Notes: generated by a model from the letters alone, not told the origin. Shown: positions 7,861-15,238, counted from the first letter of the stretch. The stretch is 42,029 bases of DNA from Oscillospiraceae bacterium (GCA_017399765.1 JAFQBH010000003.1:1-42029), one strand, 5' to 3'. Translations and numbers: made by a program.

Positions 7861-8817
7861 TCAGTTTTCCGGAAGGCTCCAGTTCCAACCGTTTCCTTCC
7901 TTGGTCGATTTTATATTAAGTTTCTTCTTTGCCTCATCGATGATCCTTTTTGAGATTCCGAGATTTCTTGCTTTGTCCATAATCACCTGCTGAGCACAGC
8001 TTCCGGAGGAGAGAAGATCTTTAAGAAGTTCTTCCGCCATTTCGGATTTCTTCTGTCGGTTTATTCCGCAGAGCAGGTCATCTATGTTGATATCATAATG
8101 TCCCAGCCAATGGAATCCGTTTTCTTTACTGAGTTCAAATGCTATGGATTCTCCCTCCGGAGCAAGTGACGATTTCGCGTGACACATAACTCTTATCTCC
8201 GGGTTGTCTTTTACTCGTCCGACGAGGAGAACACTTCTTGCTGCGGCGGAGAAATCTATGGAGCCGAGTCCTCTGTAACCTGCTTTTGCACCCTGATTTT
8301 TGTTGAGGTGACCTATCAGAATTACCGCACACTTTTTTCTTTCGGCCAGGTCTTTGAGTTTGGATAAAACCGAGCGGACTTCGTTCGCCCGGTTTATATC
8401 TATCTTCTCTCCCACATAAGCCTGTATCGGGTCAAAAATTATCACCTTTGCATTTGTTTCATCGATAGCTTTTTCTATCCTTTCATCTATTAATGAAAGA
8501 GAGCTTTCGGTTTCATCAATAACCTTTATTCTTTCGCAGTCGGCTCCTCCTGCAAGAAGCCTTGGCTTTATGGTATCTCCCAATCCGTCCTCTGCGGTCT
8601 GGTAAATTATGTTTATCGGTTCCCTTTCGGTATCATCGCATGGAAGTTTTTCTCCCTTCGAAAGAAGTGCCGCAAGCTGCAGGATTATAGTTGTTTTACC
8701 TTCTCCGGCATCGCCGTGAACGATTGTGACCTTTCCGTACGGTATATACGGATACCAGAGCCACTCCACCTCCTCAACCTCGATATCGGACATATTAATA
8801 AGTTTTAAATCGGTCAT
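7861..8817 (-). CDS. RecA-like AAA ATPase (AAA_25, RepA-type helicase) of the integrative element
   Basis: The 318-residue protein has Walker A HGDAGEGKTT near residues 34-43, Walker B VIIFDPIQAYV near 124-134, and a RecA-like motif VILIGHLNKNQGAKAGYRGLGS. This is the AAA_25 family, seen in plasmid RepA helicases and in integrative elements. The C-terminal 60 residues look like a winged helix. Its start has CGGAG as ribosome site, locked in a leader hairpin, and a predicted antisense RNA covers the leader. It is probably involved in element replication or maintenance, by analogy. It is transcribed from the int-mobC side. Confidence 0.82.
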   Translation of the reverse strand: MTDLKLINMSDIEVEEVEWLWYPYIPYGKVTIVHGDAGEGKTTIILQLAALLSKGEKLPCDDTEREPINIIYQTAEDGLGDTIKPRLLAGGADCERIKVIDETESSLSLIDERIEKAIDETNAKVIIFDPIQAYVGEKIDINRANEVRSVLSKLKDLAERKKCAVILIGHLNKNQGAKAGYRGLGSIDFSAAARSVLLVGRVKDNPEIRVMCHAKSSLAPEGESIAFELSKENGFHWLGHYDINIDDLLCGINRQKKSEMAEELLKDLLSSGSCAQQVIMDKARNLGISKRIIDEAKKKLNIKSTKEGNGWNWSLPEN

Positions 8818-8826
8818 TCAAATCAT

Positions 8827-8856
8827 CTCCGTTTCTGTTTGGTATTGAAAACGGAG
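8827..8856 (-). promoter_or_regulatory. RBS-sequestering hairpin in the leader of the AAA ATPase gene
   Basis: On the minus strand CTCCGTTT pairs perfectly with AAACGGAG (plus-strand 8827-8834 with 8849-8856). The second arm contains the GGAG ribosome site of the ATG at 8817. Translation should be low unless the hairpin opens. Confidence 0.6.
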
Positions 8857-8873
8857 GAACGATAAGCTATAAT
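8845..8873 (+). promoter_or_regulatory. Plus-strand promoter for a predicted counter-transcribed RNA
   Basis: TTGAAA at 8845-8850 and TATAAT at 8868-8873 are 17 bases apart. No plus-strand gene follows, only a short stretch ending in a terminator hairpin. Confidence 0.6.
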
Positions 8874-8879
8874 AAATAT

Positions 8880-8940
8880 GCTACAGTTTTGGACTGCTCC
8901 GTATCTGCGCCAACAGATACTTTCGGAGCGGTCTTTTTTA
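8880..8940 (+). ncRNA. Predicted small antisense RNA against the AAA ATPase leader
   Basis: About 60 bases lie between a strong plus-strand promoter and a terminator: GAC-T-GCTCCG (8892-8901) pairs with CGGAGC-G-GTC (8924-8933), and an inner TATCTG/CAGATA stem (8902-8907 with 8914-8919) sits on top, followed by six T. Read from the minus strand the hairpin has no T run, so it is not a terminator for the mobC-ATPase transcript. The RNA would be fully complementary to the mRNA between the MobC stop and the ATPase ribosome site, as in plasmid copy-control countertranscripts. Confidence 0.55.
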
Positions 8941-8952
8941 TTTTGGCATAAA

Positions 8953-9273
8953 TCATTCCTCCCTGAATCCATACAATGTTTTGTTTATCTGTTCTATAAT
9001 TGTGAGCAAATCTTCGTTAATGTTCTGACCTGCTTCGATGCGTTTCAGCTCCTCGAGGACAGCATCAAGTTCTGTTTTCAGAGCCTTGTAAACTCTTGGA
9101 TTGCCTTCCACAACTATTTCCATATCAAGACATTTGCGGTAGCAATATTCCTGTTTTGACAGTCCTGAAAGTGCAACAACGCGGTTTATCTGTTCATTTT
9201 CTTCGGGAGAAACCCGAAATCCAACGGTGATACATCTAAAGCGGTTGTGCTTGTCCAGATTTTTAGCAGACAT
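8953..9273 (-). CDS. MobC-like / ribbon-helix-helix protein
   Basis: The 106-residue protein has the pattern of mobilisation accessory and RHH proteins: VGFRVSPEENEQINRVVALSGLSKQEY near residues 17-43, with a helical tail. MobC-type proteins bind the transfer origin next to a relaxase, but no relaxase gene is in this window. The ATG lies inside the end of the integrase gene (overlap of 11 bases), with AAAGGAATCGG before it, so the two are translationally coupled. It could instead be a plain RHH regulator. Confidence 0.6.
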   Translation of the reverse strand: MSAKNLDKHNRFRCITVGFRVSPEENEQINRVVALSGLSKQEYCYRKCLDMEIVVEGNPRVYKALKTELDAVLEELKRIEAGQNINEDLLTIIEQINKTLYGFREE

Positions 9274-10354
9274 TTTCTTCCGATTCCTTTCTGAAATTAT
9301 TTAATTTATCTGCCATATCGGCTTGTGTGGATGGAAAAAGATGAGCATAGTTATAGGTGATATTTATGCTTTCGTGCCCGACACGGTCAGCAATGGCAAC
9401 TGCAGAATATCCCATTTCAATCAGCAGTGAAATATGGCTGTGCCGAAGATCATGGATACGTATGCGTTTTACCCCTGCAGCTTTGGAACCTCGTTCCATT
9501 TCCCGCTGAAGATAGCTTTTGGTTATTGCAAATACCCTGCCGTTTTTTCCTATGCCGTATAATTTTGAAACGTATTCTTCAATCTCATCGGTAAGGAAAT
9601 CCGGCATTTTAATAACACGGTTGCTTTTGGTAGTTTTCGGATCTGTGATGACATCCCGTCCGTTGATCCTTTGATAAGATTTATTTATACGGACTGTTCC
9701 GCGCTCAAAATCGAAATCTCCGGCTGTCAGCGCCAAAAGTTCTCCTTCACGGATTCCGCACCAATACAGCATTTCGAAGGCATAAAAAGATATGGGCTTA
9801 TCCATTATCGCAAACGCGAATTTTTGATATTCTTCCTGCGTCCAAAAGAGCATTTCACGATTCTTTGCTTTACCCATATTGCCCACCTTTGCAGCGGGAT
9901 TTTCTTTCAGGCCGTAAAACTTTACAGCATGATTAAAAATTGCGCTGAGCTGGTTATGAACTGTTTTGAGATAAACCGGCGAATAATTATGGCCATTTTT
10001 ATTCCGGAATTTTATCATTTCATTCTGCCATGCTATTATATCTTTTGGCTGGATTTCATTGATTTTCCGCTTTTCAAAATATGGCAAAAGTTTGGTGCGG
10101 ATTATATGCTCCTTTGTGTGCCAGGTGTTTTCCTTCATGCGATTCTTCATATCTGCAGTGTAGATATCGACAAAGCTAGCGAATGTCATATTAAGATCCG
10201 TTTGGGTTTTATTAAGGAATTCTCTTTCCCATGCAAGAGCTTCTCTCTTGGTCGGAAATCCACGTTTTGTACTTTGTTTTTTATCGCCCTTCCAATCCGT
10301 TACCCGGTAATAGACTTTCCAGGTATTTGTTTTCTCATCTTTATAAACGGACAT
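9263..10354 (-). CDS. int: Tyrosine recombinase / integrase (Tn916-related type)
   Basis: The 363-residue protein has an N-terminal arm-binding domain (about 1-45), a SAM-like core-binding domain (about 55-150) and a catalytic domain. Catalytic residues are complete: Arg202 in GIREGELLAL, a Lys near 240-243 in DPKTTKSNR, HDLRH with His301 and Arg304, His327 in GHESI, and Tyr336 in YNYAHLF. It integrates and excises the element. The ribosome site GGAGG lies in the last codons of the excisionase gene. It is transcribed with xis upstream and mobC downstream. Confidence 0.93.
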   Translation of the reverse strand: MSVYKDEKTNTWKVYYRVTDWKGDKKQSTKRGFPTKREALAWEREFLNKTQTDLNMTFASFVDIYTADMKNRMKENTWHTKEHIIRTKLLPYFEKRKINEIQPKDIIAWQNEMIKFRNKNGHNYSPVYLKTVHNQLSAIFNHAVKFYGLKENPAAKVGNMGKAKNREMLFWTQEEYQKFAFAIMDKPISFYAFEMLYWCGIREGELLALTAGDFDFERGTVRINKSYQRINGRDVITDPKTTKSNRVIKMPDFLTDEIEEYVSKLYGIGKNGRVFAITKSYLQREMERGSKAAGVKRIRIHDLRHSHISLLIEMGYSAVAIADRVGHESINITYNYAHLFPSTQADMADKLNNFRKESEENVC

Positions 10355-10361
10355 TTTTTTG

Positions 10362-10562
10362 TTACCTCCTTTCTTTGAATTTTTCGGAATAATAGCATGT
10401 TTTTTCTAAAAAGAACTGTTTGTTGACTTTGCCTGCCATAGTGAAAAATCCCTGTTCTTTAAGTTCGGCGTTCATTTTTCGTATCACTTTGTAAGCGAAT
10501 GATTTTGAGATTTTCAGTGCCTCAGCAACTTCATCAACGGTCATATAATAATCTTCAAACAT
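10362..10562 (-). CDS. Excisionase-like helix-turn-helix protein
   Basis: The ATG at 10562 is preferred because AGGAGG lies seven bases before it. The 66-residue protein carries a MerR/excisionase-type helix-turn-helix (MTVDEVAEALKISKSFAYKV, residues 7-26) and a basic tail. Small proteins of this kind directly upstream of an integrase direct excision. Its stop TAA follows AGGAGG, which is the integrase ribosome site. It lies divergent from the XRE repressor across a repeat-rich control region. Confidence 0.75.
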   Translation of the reverse strand: MFEDYYMTVDEVAEALKISKSFAYKVIRKMNAELKEQGFFTMAGKVNKQFFLEKTCYYSEKFKERR

Positions 10563-10710
10563 TGTCTGTCCTCCTTTCTCCATTTTTTGAACTTGCCGTT
10601 CTGCCCGAATGCCGTTCCTGCCCCTGCCTTTTCCAGCGGCGTATTTCGCTCGCTTCTTTTCAGAAGGTCATGGCGTAATATCTCACTCAGACGGTCATTT
10701 AATTGTACAT

Positions 10711-10840
10711 CCTTAACGTTATTTGTTTAAGGTGCTTATATTATATTAAACTTTTTTAGTTAAGTCAATAGATTTTGAGAAGAATATTAAACTTTTTTAT
10801 TTAAGTTATATTGACTTGACTTAACTGTTTATGTTATATT
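10711..10840. promoter_or_regulatory. Divergent control region of the element (xis-int versus XRE repressor)
   Basis: In the 310-base gap between xis and the XRE gene, ATATTAAACTTTTTTA occurs twice (10743-10758 and 10784-10799, 41 bases apart), each followed by a TTAAGT sequence. CCTTAAC...GTTTAAGG (10711-10732) forms an inverted repeat. TTGACT (10811-10816) and TATATT (10835-10840), 18 bases apart, form the plus-strand promoter. The repeats are likely sites for the XRE protein, making this the element's genetic switch. The stretch 10563-10700 shows no clear structure. Confidence 0.6.
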
Positions 10841-10873
10841 CATTATATGAAATATGTTAGGAGAGATTTATCT

Positions 10874-11362
10874 ATGGCAATAGGGGAAAGAATAAGATTT
10901 TTTCGCAATTTGAAAGGTATGACACAAAAATTTCTCGGTGTTCAGGTGGGATTTTCTGAAAGGACGGCGGATATTCGCATGGCACAGTATGAATCCGGTT
11001 CGAGAACTCCGAAGGCAGATTTGACCGAAGAACTTGCGCATGTGTTGGGTGTTTCTCCGTTGGCACTTAATGTCCCGGACATCGAAAGCTATCTTGGCTT
11101 GATGCACACCCTTTTTGCCCTTGAAGATATTTACGGGCTGAAAATAGATAAACTTGATGATGAAGTATGTATCCGCCTTGATAAAAACAGAGGAGTTGAA
11201 TATCTTTCTCTACTCGAGCGTTTTACTGCCTGGCAGAAAGAAGCGGAGAAATACCGTAACGGTGAAATCAGCAAAGAAGAATATGACCGTTGGCGTTATA
11301 CATATCCCGAAGTAGAAGTACAGCGCACAAGGAATGCTCTTGACGTGATGAGAGAACTGTAA
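10874..11362 (+). CDS. XRE-family transcriptional repressor of the element
   Basis: The ATG at 10874 has AGGAGAG eight bases before it and is preferred over the upstream ATG at 10847. The 162-residue protein starts with a Cro/CI-type helix-turn-helix (IGERIRFFRNLKGMTQKFLG, then RMAQYESGSRTPKADLTEEL). The C-terminal part is helical and charged, without a visible protease motif, so an SOS-type switch is not indicated. It is divergent from xis-int-mobC and probably controls both promoters. Confidence 0.8.
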   Translation: MAIGERIRFFRNLKGMTQKFLGVQVGFSERTADIRMAQYESGSRTPKADLTEELAHVLGVSPLALNVPDIESYLGLMHTLFALEDIYGLKIDKLDDEVCIRLDKNRGVEYLSLLERFTAWQKEAEKYRNGEISKEEYDRWRYTYPEVEVQRTRNALDVMREL

Positions 11363-11497
11363 TAAAAATAATTCTACAACCTAAATTTGTTGGTTATCGT
11401 GACTTTTTTGACTTCAATGATCGGACTCCCAATTGATCAAATCTCCCTAATTCTCACTTTAATTCAGACCCTTATAGCACTGAAAGGAGAAATGACA

Positions 11498-11569
11498 ATG
11501 GAAAACTTTGATTACATGGCGGTAAGTGGCGCGCACGGAGTGGCCGAGTTGTATCAATGGAGAATGTAG
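11498..11569 (+). pseudogene. Very short ORF running into the tRNA-like sequence; probable gene remnant
   Basis: AAAGGAGA precedes an ATG (11498) by a proper spacing, giving a 23-residue frame beginning MENFDYMAV that then runs into the tRNA-like sequence and stops. It looks like the start of a gene cut at a recombination junction near 11520 rather than a real peptide. The upstream 120 bases are open in the same frame and encode a hydrophobic stretch without a ribosome site. Confidence 0.25.
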
Positions 11570-11630
11570 AGGAAAAATAAGTTGCGTGAAACAAGTGCCT
11601 GAAGAGGTTCAAACCCTCCCCACTTCGCCA
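11537..11630 (+). tRNA. Degenerate class II (Ser-type) tRNA-like sequence, probable attachment scar
   Basis: The 94 bases end like a tRNA: T-arm with loop TTCAAAC (11608-11614) and four of five stem pairs, then CCACTTC, discriminator G and CCA. GGAGTGG at 11537-11543 pairs with CCACTTC at 11620-11626 (one G-T). Length and G73 suit tRNA-Ser. However, D and anticodon stems do not form and no anticodon is recognisable, so it is not functional. It may mark the element's end (att) in a tRNA gene. Confidence 0.35.
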
Positions 11631-11638
11631 AAATAAAA

Positions 11639-11684
11639 AAGAGCTAACAGACTTTGTAACAAAAATCTGTTAGCTCTTTATTTT
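11639..11684 (+). terminator. Strong terminator hairpin downstream of the tRNA-like sequence
   Basis: AAGAGCTAACAGA (11639-11651) pairs perfectly with TCTGTTAGCTCTT (11666-11678), followed by TATTTTT. It would end plus-strand transcripts from the XRE or tRNA-like region. Confidence 0.75.
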
Positions 11685-11699
11685 TGAATAATCTTGATT

Positions 11700-11718
11700 T
11701 GTTGTCAAAATGTTGTCA
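11700..11718. repeat. Tandem TGTTGTCA repeat near the element boundary
   Basis: TGTTGTCA occurs at 11700-11707 and 11711-11718. Short tandem repeats of this kind next to integration sites may be integrase arm sites, but nothing here proves it. Confidence 0.3.
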
Positions 11719-11737
11719 CAAGGCTTGGCGACCTTTC

Positions 11738-11764
11738 AAAAACCGCATGCTCATGCGGTTTTTT
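11738..11764 (-). terminator. Terminator of guaA
   Basis: AAAAACCGCAT (11738-11748) pairs with ATGCGGTTTTT (11753-11763), with a T run on both strands. It lies 13 bases beyond the guaA stop. Confidence 0.8.
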
Positions 11765-11776
11765 GACACTCATTTG

Positions 11777-12778
11777 TTATTCCCACTCGATAGTTCCGGT
11801 GGGCTTCGGTGTGAGATCGTAAAGAACTCTGTTGACGCCTTCAACTTCGGTGATGATGCGGTTTGTAACTTTGTGAAGAACTTCGTAAGGAATTTCTTCA
11901 ATGGTTGCGGACATGGCATCTTTGGTGTTGACTGCGCGGATAATTGCGGGCCAGCCTTCGTAACGGCTTTCGTCTTTTACGCCGACGCTCTTGATGTCGG
12001 GAATGATGATGAAATACTGCCATACTTTTTCGGCAAGACCGTTGAGAGCAAATTCTTCGCGGAGAATTGCGTCTGCTTCGCGGAGGGCCACAAGGCGGTC
12101 ACGGGTGATTGCACCAAGGCAGCGAACGCCAAGGCCGGGACCCGGGAACGGCTGACGATAGACCATTCCGTGGGGAAGACCAAGGGATTCGCCGACAACG
12201 CGGACTTCGTCTTTGAAGAGAAGTTTGATGGGTTCAACAAGCTCAAAATTGAGGTCTTCGGGAAGGCCGCCGACGTTGTGGTGGCTCTTGACTGCTTTTT
12301 TGCCTTCTGCGGCTTTGATGCTTTCGAGGATATCGGGATAGATGGTTCCCTGTGCAAGGAATTCAACGCCTTCAAGTTTGCGTGCTTCTTCAGCAAAAAC
12401 TTCGATAAATTCTTTTCCGATAATTTTTCTCTTTCTTTCCGGCTCGGAAACGCCCGCAAGAAGATCGAGGAAACGGTCGGTTGCGTCAACATAGATGAGG
12501 TTTGCGTCAAGCTGGTTTTTGAAAACTTCGATTACGTTTTCGGATTCATCTTTACGCATAAGACCATGGTTAACGTGAACGCAAACAAGCTGTTTGCCGA
12601 TTGCTTTAATAAGAAGAGCGGCAACAACGGAAGAGTCAACACCGCCGGAAAGAGCGAGAAGGACTTTTTTGTCGCCAACCTGGCTGCGGATTTCGGCAAC
12701 CTGTTCTTCAATAAATTTTTCGGCAAGTTCGGGGGTGGTAATGCGTTCCATATTTTCGGGACGAACATTTGCGGGCAT
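11777..12778 (-). CDS. guaA: GMP synthase, ATP-pyrophosphatase and dimerisation domains only
   Basis: The 333-residue protein has the PP-loop SGGVDSS at residues 44-50, the GMP synthase signatures [10 protein letters not shown] and [22 protein letters not shown], and the family C-terminus KPTGTIEWE. It amidates XMP to GMP. The usual bacterial enzyme of about 510 residues starts with a class I glutamine amidotransferase domain; here translation begins at the linker with AGGAGG before the ATG and a promoter 50 bases upstream, so the domain is absent, not missed. Ammonia must come from a separate subunit, as in archaea, or from free ammonium. The 3' end of guaA is also a known integration hotspot. 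Confidence 0.93.
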   Translation of the reverse strand: MPANVRPENMERITTPELAEKFIEEQVAEIRSQVGDKKVLLALSGGVDSSVVAALLIKAIGKQLVCVHVNHGLMRKDESENVIEVFKNQLDANLIYVDATDRFLDLLAGVSEPERKRKIIGKEFIEVFAEEARKLEGVEFLAQGTIYPDILESIKAAEGKKAVKSHHNVGGLPEDLNFELVEPIKLLFKDEVRVVGESLGLPHGMVYRQPFPGPGLGVRCLGAITRDRLVALREADAILREEFALNGLAEKVWQYFIIIPDIKSVGVKDESRYEGWPAIIRAVNTKDAMSATIEEIPYEVLHKVTNRIITEVEGVNRVLYDLTPKPTGTIEWE

Positions 12779-12829
12779 GGAAATTCCTCCTATTTATATA
12801 GAGTAGTGATAAAACACTTTAACAGAATT

Positions 12830-12858
12830 ATTATACTCGCATAACGTTCCGTCTGCAA
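12830..12858 (-). promoter_or_regulatory. Promoter of guaA
   Basis: On the minus strand TTGCAG (12853-12858) and TATAAT (12830-12835) are 17 bases apart. No amidotransferase-coding sequence lies between it and the ATG. Confidence 0.7.
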
Positions 12859-12897
12859 GATTTTTTATAAAAAAACAAAAGATTTTCTTCGGTCATC

Positions 12898-12951
12898 TTG
12901 ACAGAAAAATGCATAATATGGTTTAATCTATTTAAAGAAAATTTTAAATAG
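12898..12951 (+). promoter_or_regulatory. sdpR promoter with a perfect inverted-repeat operator
   Basis: TTGACA (12898-12903) and TTTAAT (12922-12927) are 18 bases apart. Directly after the -10, CTATTTAAA (12928-12936) and TTTAAATAG (12943-12951) form a perfect inverted repeat around six bases, typical of an ArsR-family operator covering the start of transcription. Confidence 0.6.
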
Positions 12952-12976
12952 CTTTTCGGGAAGGGGGAGAAGTTTT

Positions 12977-13252
12977 TTGGCTTTACACGAGGTTCTTTCC
13001 GCCCTTGCGGATAAAACCGGAAGGGCAATTCTGCAAAAACTCCGCGAAGGAAAGATAAATTCCGGAGATCTTGCGAAAGCCGTCGGCCTTTCGCCCCAGG
13101 CGCTTTCGTATCACCTTTCAAAACTTAAAAAATCCGGGCTTATCTATGAAACCAAGGAAAAGAATTTCATATATTACGAGCTTGATTTGACCGTTCTTGA
13201 CGAAGCAATCGTCTGGATAAGCACTCTTAAAGGAGAAAAAGATGATGAATAA
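12977..13252 (+). CDS. ArsR-family repressor, SdpR-like
   Basis: A TTG start with AAGGGGGAG eight bases before it gives 91 residues. The winged helix is clear: VLSALADKTGRAILQKLREG and LSPQALSYHLSKLKKSGLI, then the wing EKNFIYYEL. There are no metal-binding Cys residues, as in SdpR-type autorepressors. It overlaps the sdpI start by 11 bases, so the two are coupled. In Bacillus, SdpI both confers immunity to the SdpC toxin and sequesters SdpR at the membrane; a similar circuit is inferred here. Confidence 0.85.
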   Translation: MALHEVLSALADKTGRAILQKLREGKINSGDLAKAVGLSPQALSYHLSKLKKSGLIYETKEKNFIYYELDLTVLDEAIVWISTLKGEKDDE

Positions 13253-13904
13253 AAAAAGGATTCTTTATTTTGCGCTGATGTTTCTTCCGCTTTTGATAAC
13301 CGTTATTGCGCTTCCGTTCCTTCCGGAAAAAATTCCCGCGCATTATAATTTTGCCGGAGAAATCGACCGTTGGGGCAGCAAGTTTGAAACGCTGCTTTTT
13401 CCGATTGTGACAATCGGAATGGGATTTTTTATGCTTTGGATGGCAAAAATTTCCGCAAAACAGGAGGAAAGCGGAAAGAACAACGAAAAAATCGTTTTCT
13501 ATACAGGAATGGGCCTTTCCGTTTTTTTCACCCTTGAGCATTGCTTTTTCCTTTATAAAAGTTTTGCCGCGGCGGGAAGCATGAGCTATGCTCACGAAGC
13601 GGATATAAACCAGCTTATCTGTGTCCTTCTTGGAATAAGCATGGTGATAATGGGGAATTTTATGCCGAAACTCCGCAACAACGGAATAATTGGGCTAAGG
13701 ACTCCCTGGAGCACGAAGAATGACGTAACATGGAAAAAGAGCCAGCTTTTCGGTGGAATTTCTTTTATGATTTGCGGCGCAGTTATGATAGCATTGGGAA
13801 TTCTTATGGAAGGTTATGCGGCAATGTGCGCTGCGCTTGGTCTTATAATTGCCGATACAATAATTTGCGTGATTTACAGTTATAAAGTTGCACAGAAATA
13901 TTGA
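13242..13904 (+). CDS. SdpI-family membrane protein
   Basis: The 220-residue protein has about six membrane helices. It shows a DUF1648 motif near residues 30-45 (EKIPAHYNFAGEIDRWGSK) and the SdpI signature near 145-165 (GNFMPKLRNNGIIGLRTPW). AAAGGAG precedes tandem ATG codons at 13242 and 13245; either may be used. It follows the SdpR-like repressor. No SdpC toxin or SdpAB maturation gene is nearby, so it may guard against toxins from others or act in signalling. A terminator follows. Confidence 0.88.
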   Translation: MMNKKRILYFALMFLPLLITVIALPFLPEKIPAHYNFAGEIDRWGSKFETLLFPIVTIGMGFFMLWMAKISAKQEESGKNNEKIVFYTGMGLSVFFTLEHCFFLYKSFAAAGSMSYAHEADINQLICVLLGISMVIMGNFMPKLRNNGIIGLRTPWSTKNDVTWKKSQLFGGISFMICGAVMIALGILMEGYAAMCAALGLIIADTIICVIYSYKVAQKY

Positions 13905-13910
13905 AGAGCG

Positions 13911-13943
13911 AGGTTCCGCCTGAAAAAGCGGAACCTTGTTTTG
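13911..13943 (+). terminator. Terminator after sdpI
   Basis: AGGTTCCGC (13911-13919) pairs with GCGGAACCT (13928-13936), followed by TGTTTTGTT. Confidence 0.75.
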
Positions 13944-13957
13944 TTATGCAACTATCA

Positions 13958-13986
13958 TTTACAAAAGGGCTTCCGGCGGATATAAT
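13958..13986 (+). promoter_or_regulatory. Promoter of the amidase lipoprotein gene
   Basis: TTTACA (13958-13963) and TATAAT (13981-13986) are 17 bases apart; GGAGGG and the TTG start follow. Confidence 0.7.
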
Positions 13987-14023
13987 ATTAAAGTATTATT
14001 TTGTAAAAAACGGAGGGAAAATT

Positions 14024-15232
14024 TTGAAAATTGCCGCTCTTTTTATTGCAATACTGATGCTTTTCGGCTGTGTAAAAGCGGAATCTGTCGGAACCAAAAT
14101 TTCCGAACCGGTTCCGGAAGTTTCCGAACCGGAAGAACCCGAGGAAAAGGCGGAAGAAAAACCGTCGGAAATAAAATATGCTGCTCCGGAAAGCAAAACA
14201 CCGGAAGTGGCGGTGCTGAATTATTTTGATGCGCTTTATGATTCCTATGCGGCAATGCTTCCGGTGGATATTTCTCCGGTTATCGACCGTGATTTTGAAA
14301 TGATGGGTAACGTTCAGAACTGGAACACCCTTTTGGCAATGAGAAGAAGCATTATCGCCGAAAATGATTATTGCTATGTGGAAACTGAAAAATTTCCTTA
14401 CACCATTGATTACATAAGCAAAAAAGAACTTGACGATCAAAGAATGGATTATGTTTCTATGAAGGATTTCGGCGAAGGCGCCGTTGCTCTTCATTTTGTG
14501 ATAAAAGGTGTTCCGGGGAAAGCCTATCCGCCGATTTTTGCGGTTAATTCCCAACATTCAATGGTCTTTACTTTGGAAGACGGAATTTATAAGATAGCAT
14601 ATCATTATTTCCCCGGTTCGGAAGGAAAATTCCAAAACGATCTTCCGGTAAATCTTATGGAAAAAGAGGAAATGGAAACCCTTCTTAAACAGGAATTCAG
14701 GCAAAAAGCAGAACCGGAAGTTCCGTTTTCCGAACACGAAAGAATCTATAACGGAAATGCTGCCGCCGGATATGCCGCAGAATATTGCGAAGAACAAAAC
14801 CCCGCATTTCATTTTGTAGGGGACTGGTACGGAAACTGTATGAATTTTGCTTCCCAATGTATCTGGTCCGGTTTTAAAACCGACAGCGAAACCCCCAAGG
14901 GCTACGGTGGAATGACGAAAAACTGGTATTGCGGAAAAACGGGAGGAACCCTTATCTGGTCAAGCGTAAGCCGTTTTTATGAATGGACAACCCGTGAAAA
15001 CTGCAAAATGCAGGTTCACAAATTCCGTGACATAAACAAGGTGAAAAACGGCGACCTTGTTCATATAGGTTCCTATGTCTGCGCCGAAGAAGAAAAATAT
15101 ACCCATGCGCTTTTTGTAGTGGATTGTGAGAAAATGGTTTTGGCGCAAAACAGCCCCGCATGTTTTGTCTATTATTCCGACCTTGTGAACAATTACGCAA
15201 GATTTATAAGACCGGTTTCTCTTGATGTATAA
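14024..15232 (+). CDS. Lipoprotein with C-terminal amidase_6-type domain
   Basis: TTG at 14024 is the start: GGAGGG lies before it, and it begins a lipoprotein signal peptide with lipobox LFGC (Cys16). A Glu/Pro-rich linker (about 20-60) leads to an NTF2-like middle region and then a putative amidase domain in the last 160 residues, with NAAAGYAAEYCEEQNPAF, NCMNFASQC and THALFVVD. The Cys of NCMNFASQ and the later His are the likely catalytic pair of this NlpC/P60-related fold. It should sit on the outer face of the membrane and act on peptidoglycan or peptides. It is monocistronic. Confidence 0.8.
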   Translation: MKIAALFIAILMLFGCVKAESVGTKISEPVPEVSEPEEPEEKAEEKPSEIKYAAPESKTPEVAVLNYFDALYDSYAAMLPVDISPVIDRDFEMMGNVQNWNTLLAMRRSIIAENDYCYVETEKFPYTIDYISKKELDDQRMDYVSMKDFGEGAVALHFVIKGVPGKAYPPIFAVNSQHSMVFTLEDGIYKIAYHYFPGSEGKFQNDLPVNLMEKEEMETLLKQEFRQKAEPEVPFSEHERIYNGNAAAGYAAEYCEEQNPAFHFVGDWYGNCMNFASQCIWSGFKTDSETPKGYGGMTKNWYCGKTGGTLIWSSVSRFYEWTTRENCKMQVHKFRDINKVKNGDLVHIGSYVCAEEEKYTHALFVVDCEKMVLAQNSPACFVYYSDLVNNYARFIRPVSLDV

Positions 15233-15238
15233 ATTTTC

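Noticed and set aside
7706-7888. 60-codon ORF between tnpV and the ATPase gene
   Set aside because: It runs through hairpins and iterons, has no ribosome site and overlaps the ATPase end.
8878-9159. 93-codon plus-strand ORF opposite mobC
   Set aside because: Mirror frame; the same strand is better explained by a short RNA ending at 8940.
11387-11497. Hydrophobic frame before the tRNA-like sequence, like a type I toxin
   Set aside because: It starts at TTG without a ribosome site and lacks the recognisable toxin pattern.
11537-11630. Functional tRNA
   Set aside because: No D-stem, anticodon stem or anticodon can be formed; kept only as a degenerate sequence.
11777-11788. guaA 3' end as attachment core of the element
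   Set aside because: I looked for a second TTATTCCCACTC at the other side of the island (3700-7300) and found none.
11684-12844. Long plus-strand ORF of 386 codons opposite guaA
   Set aside because: It is the mirror of guaA, has Phe-rich low-complexity composition and no ribosome site; guaA on the minus strand is certain.
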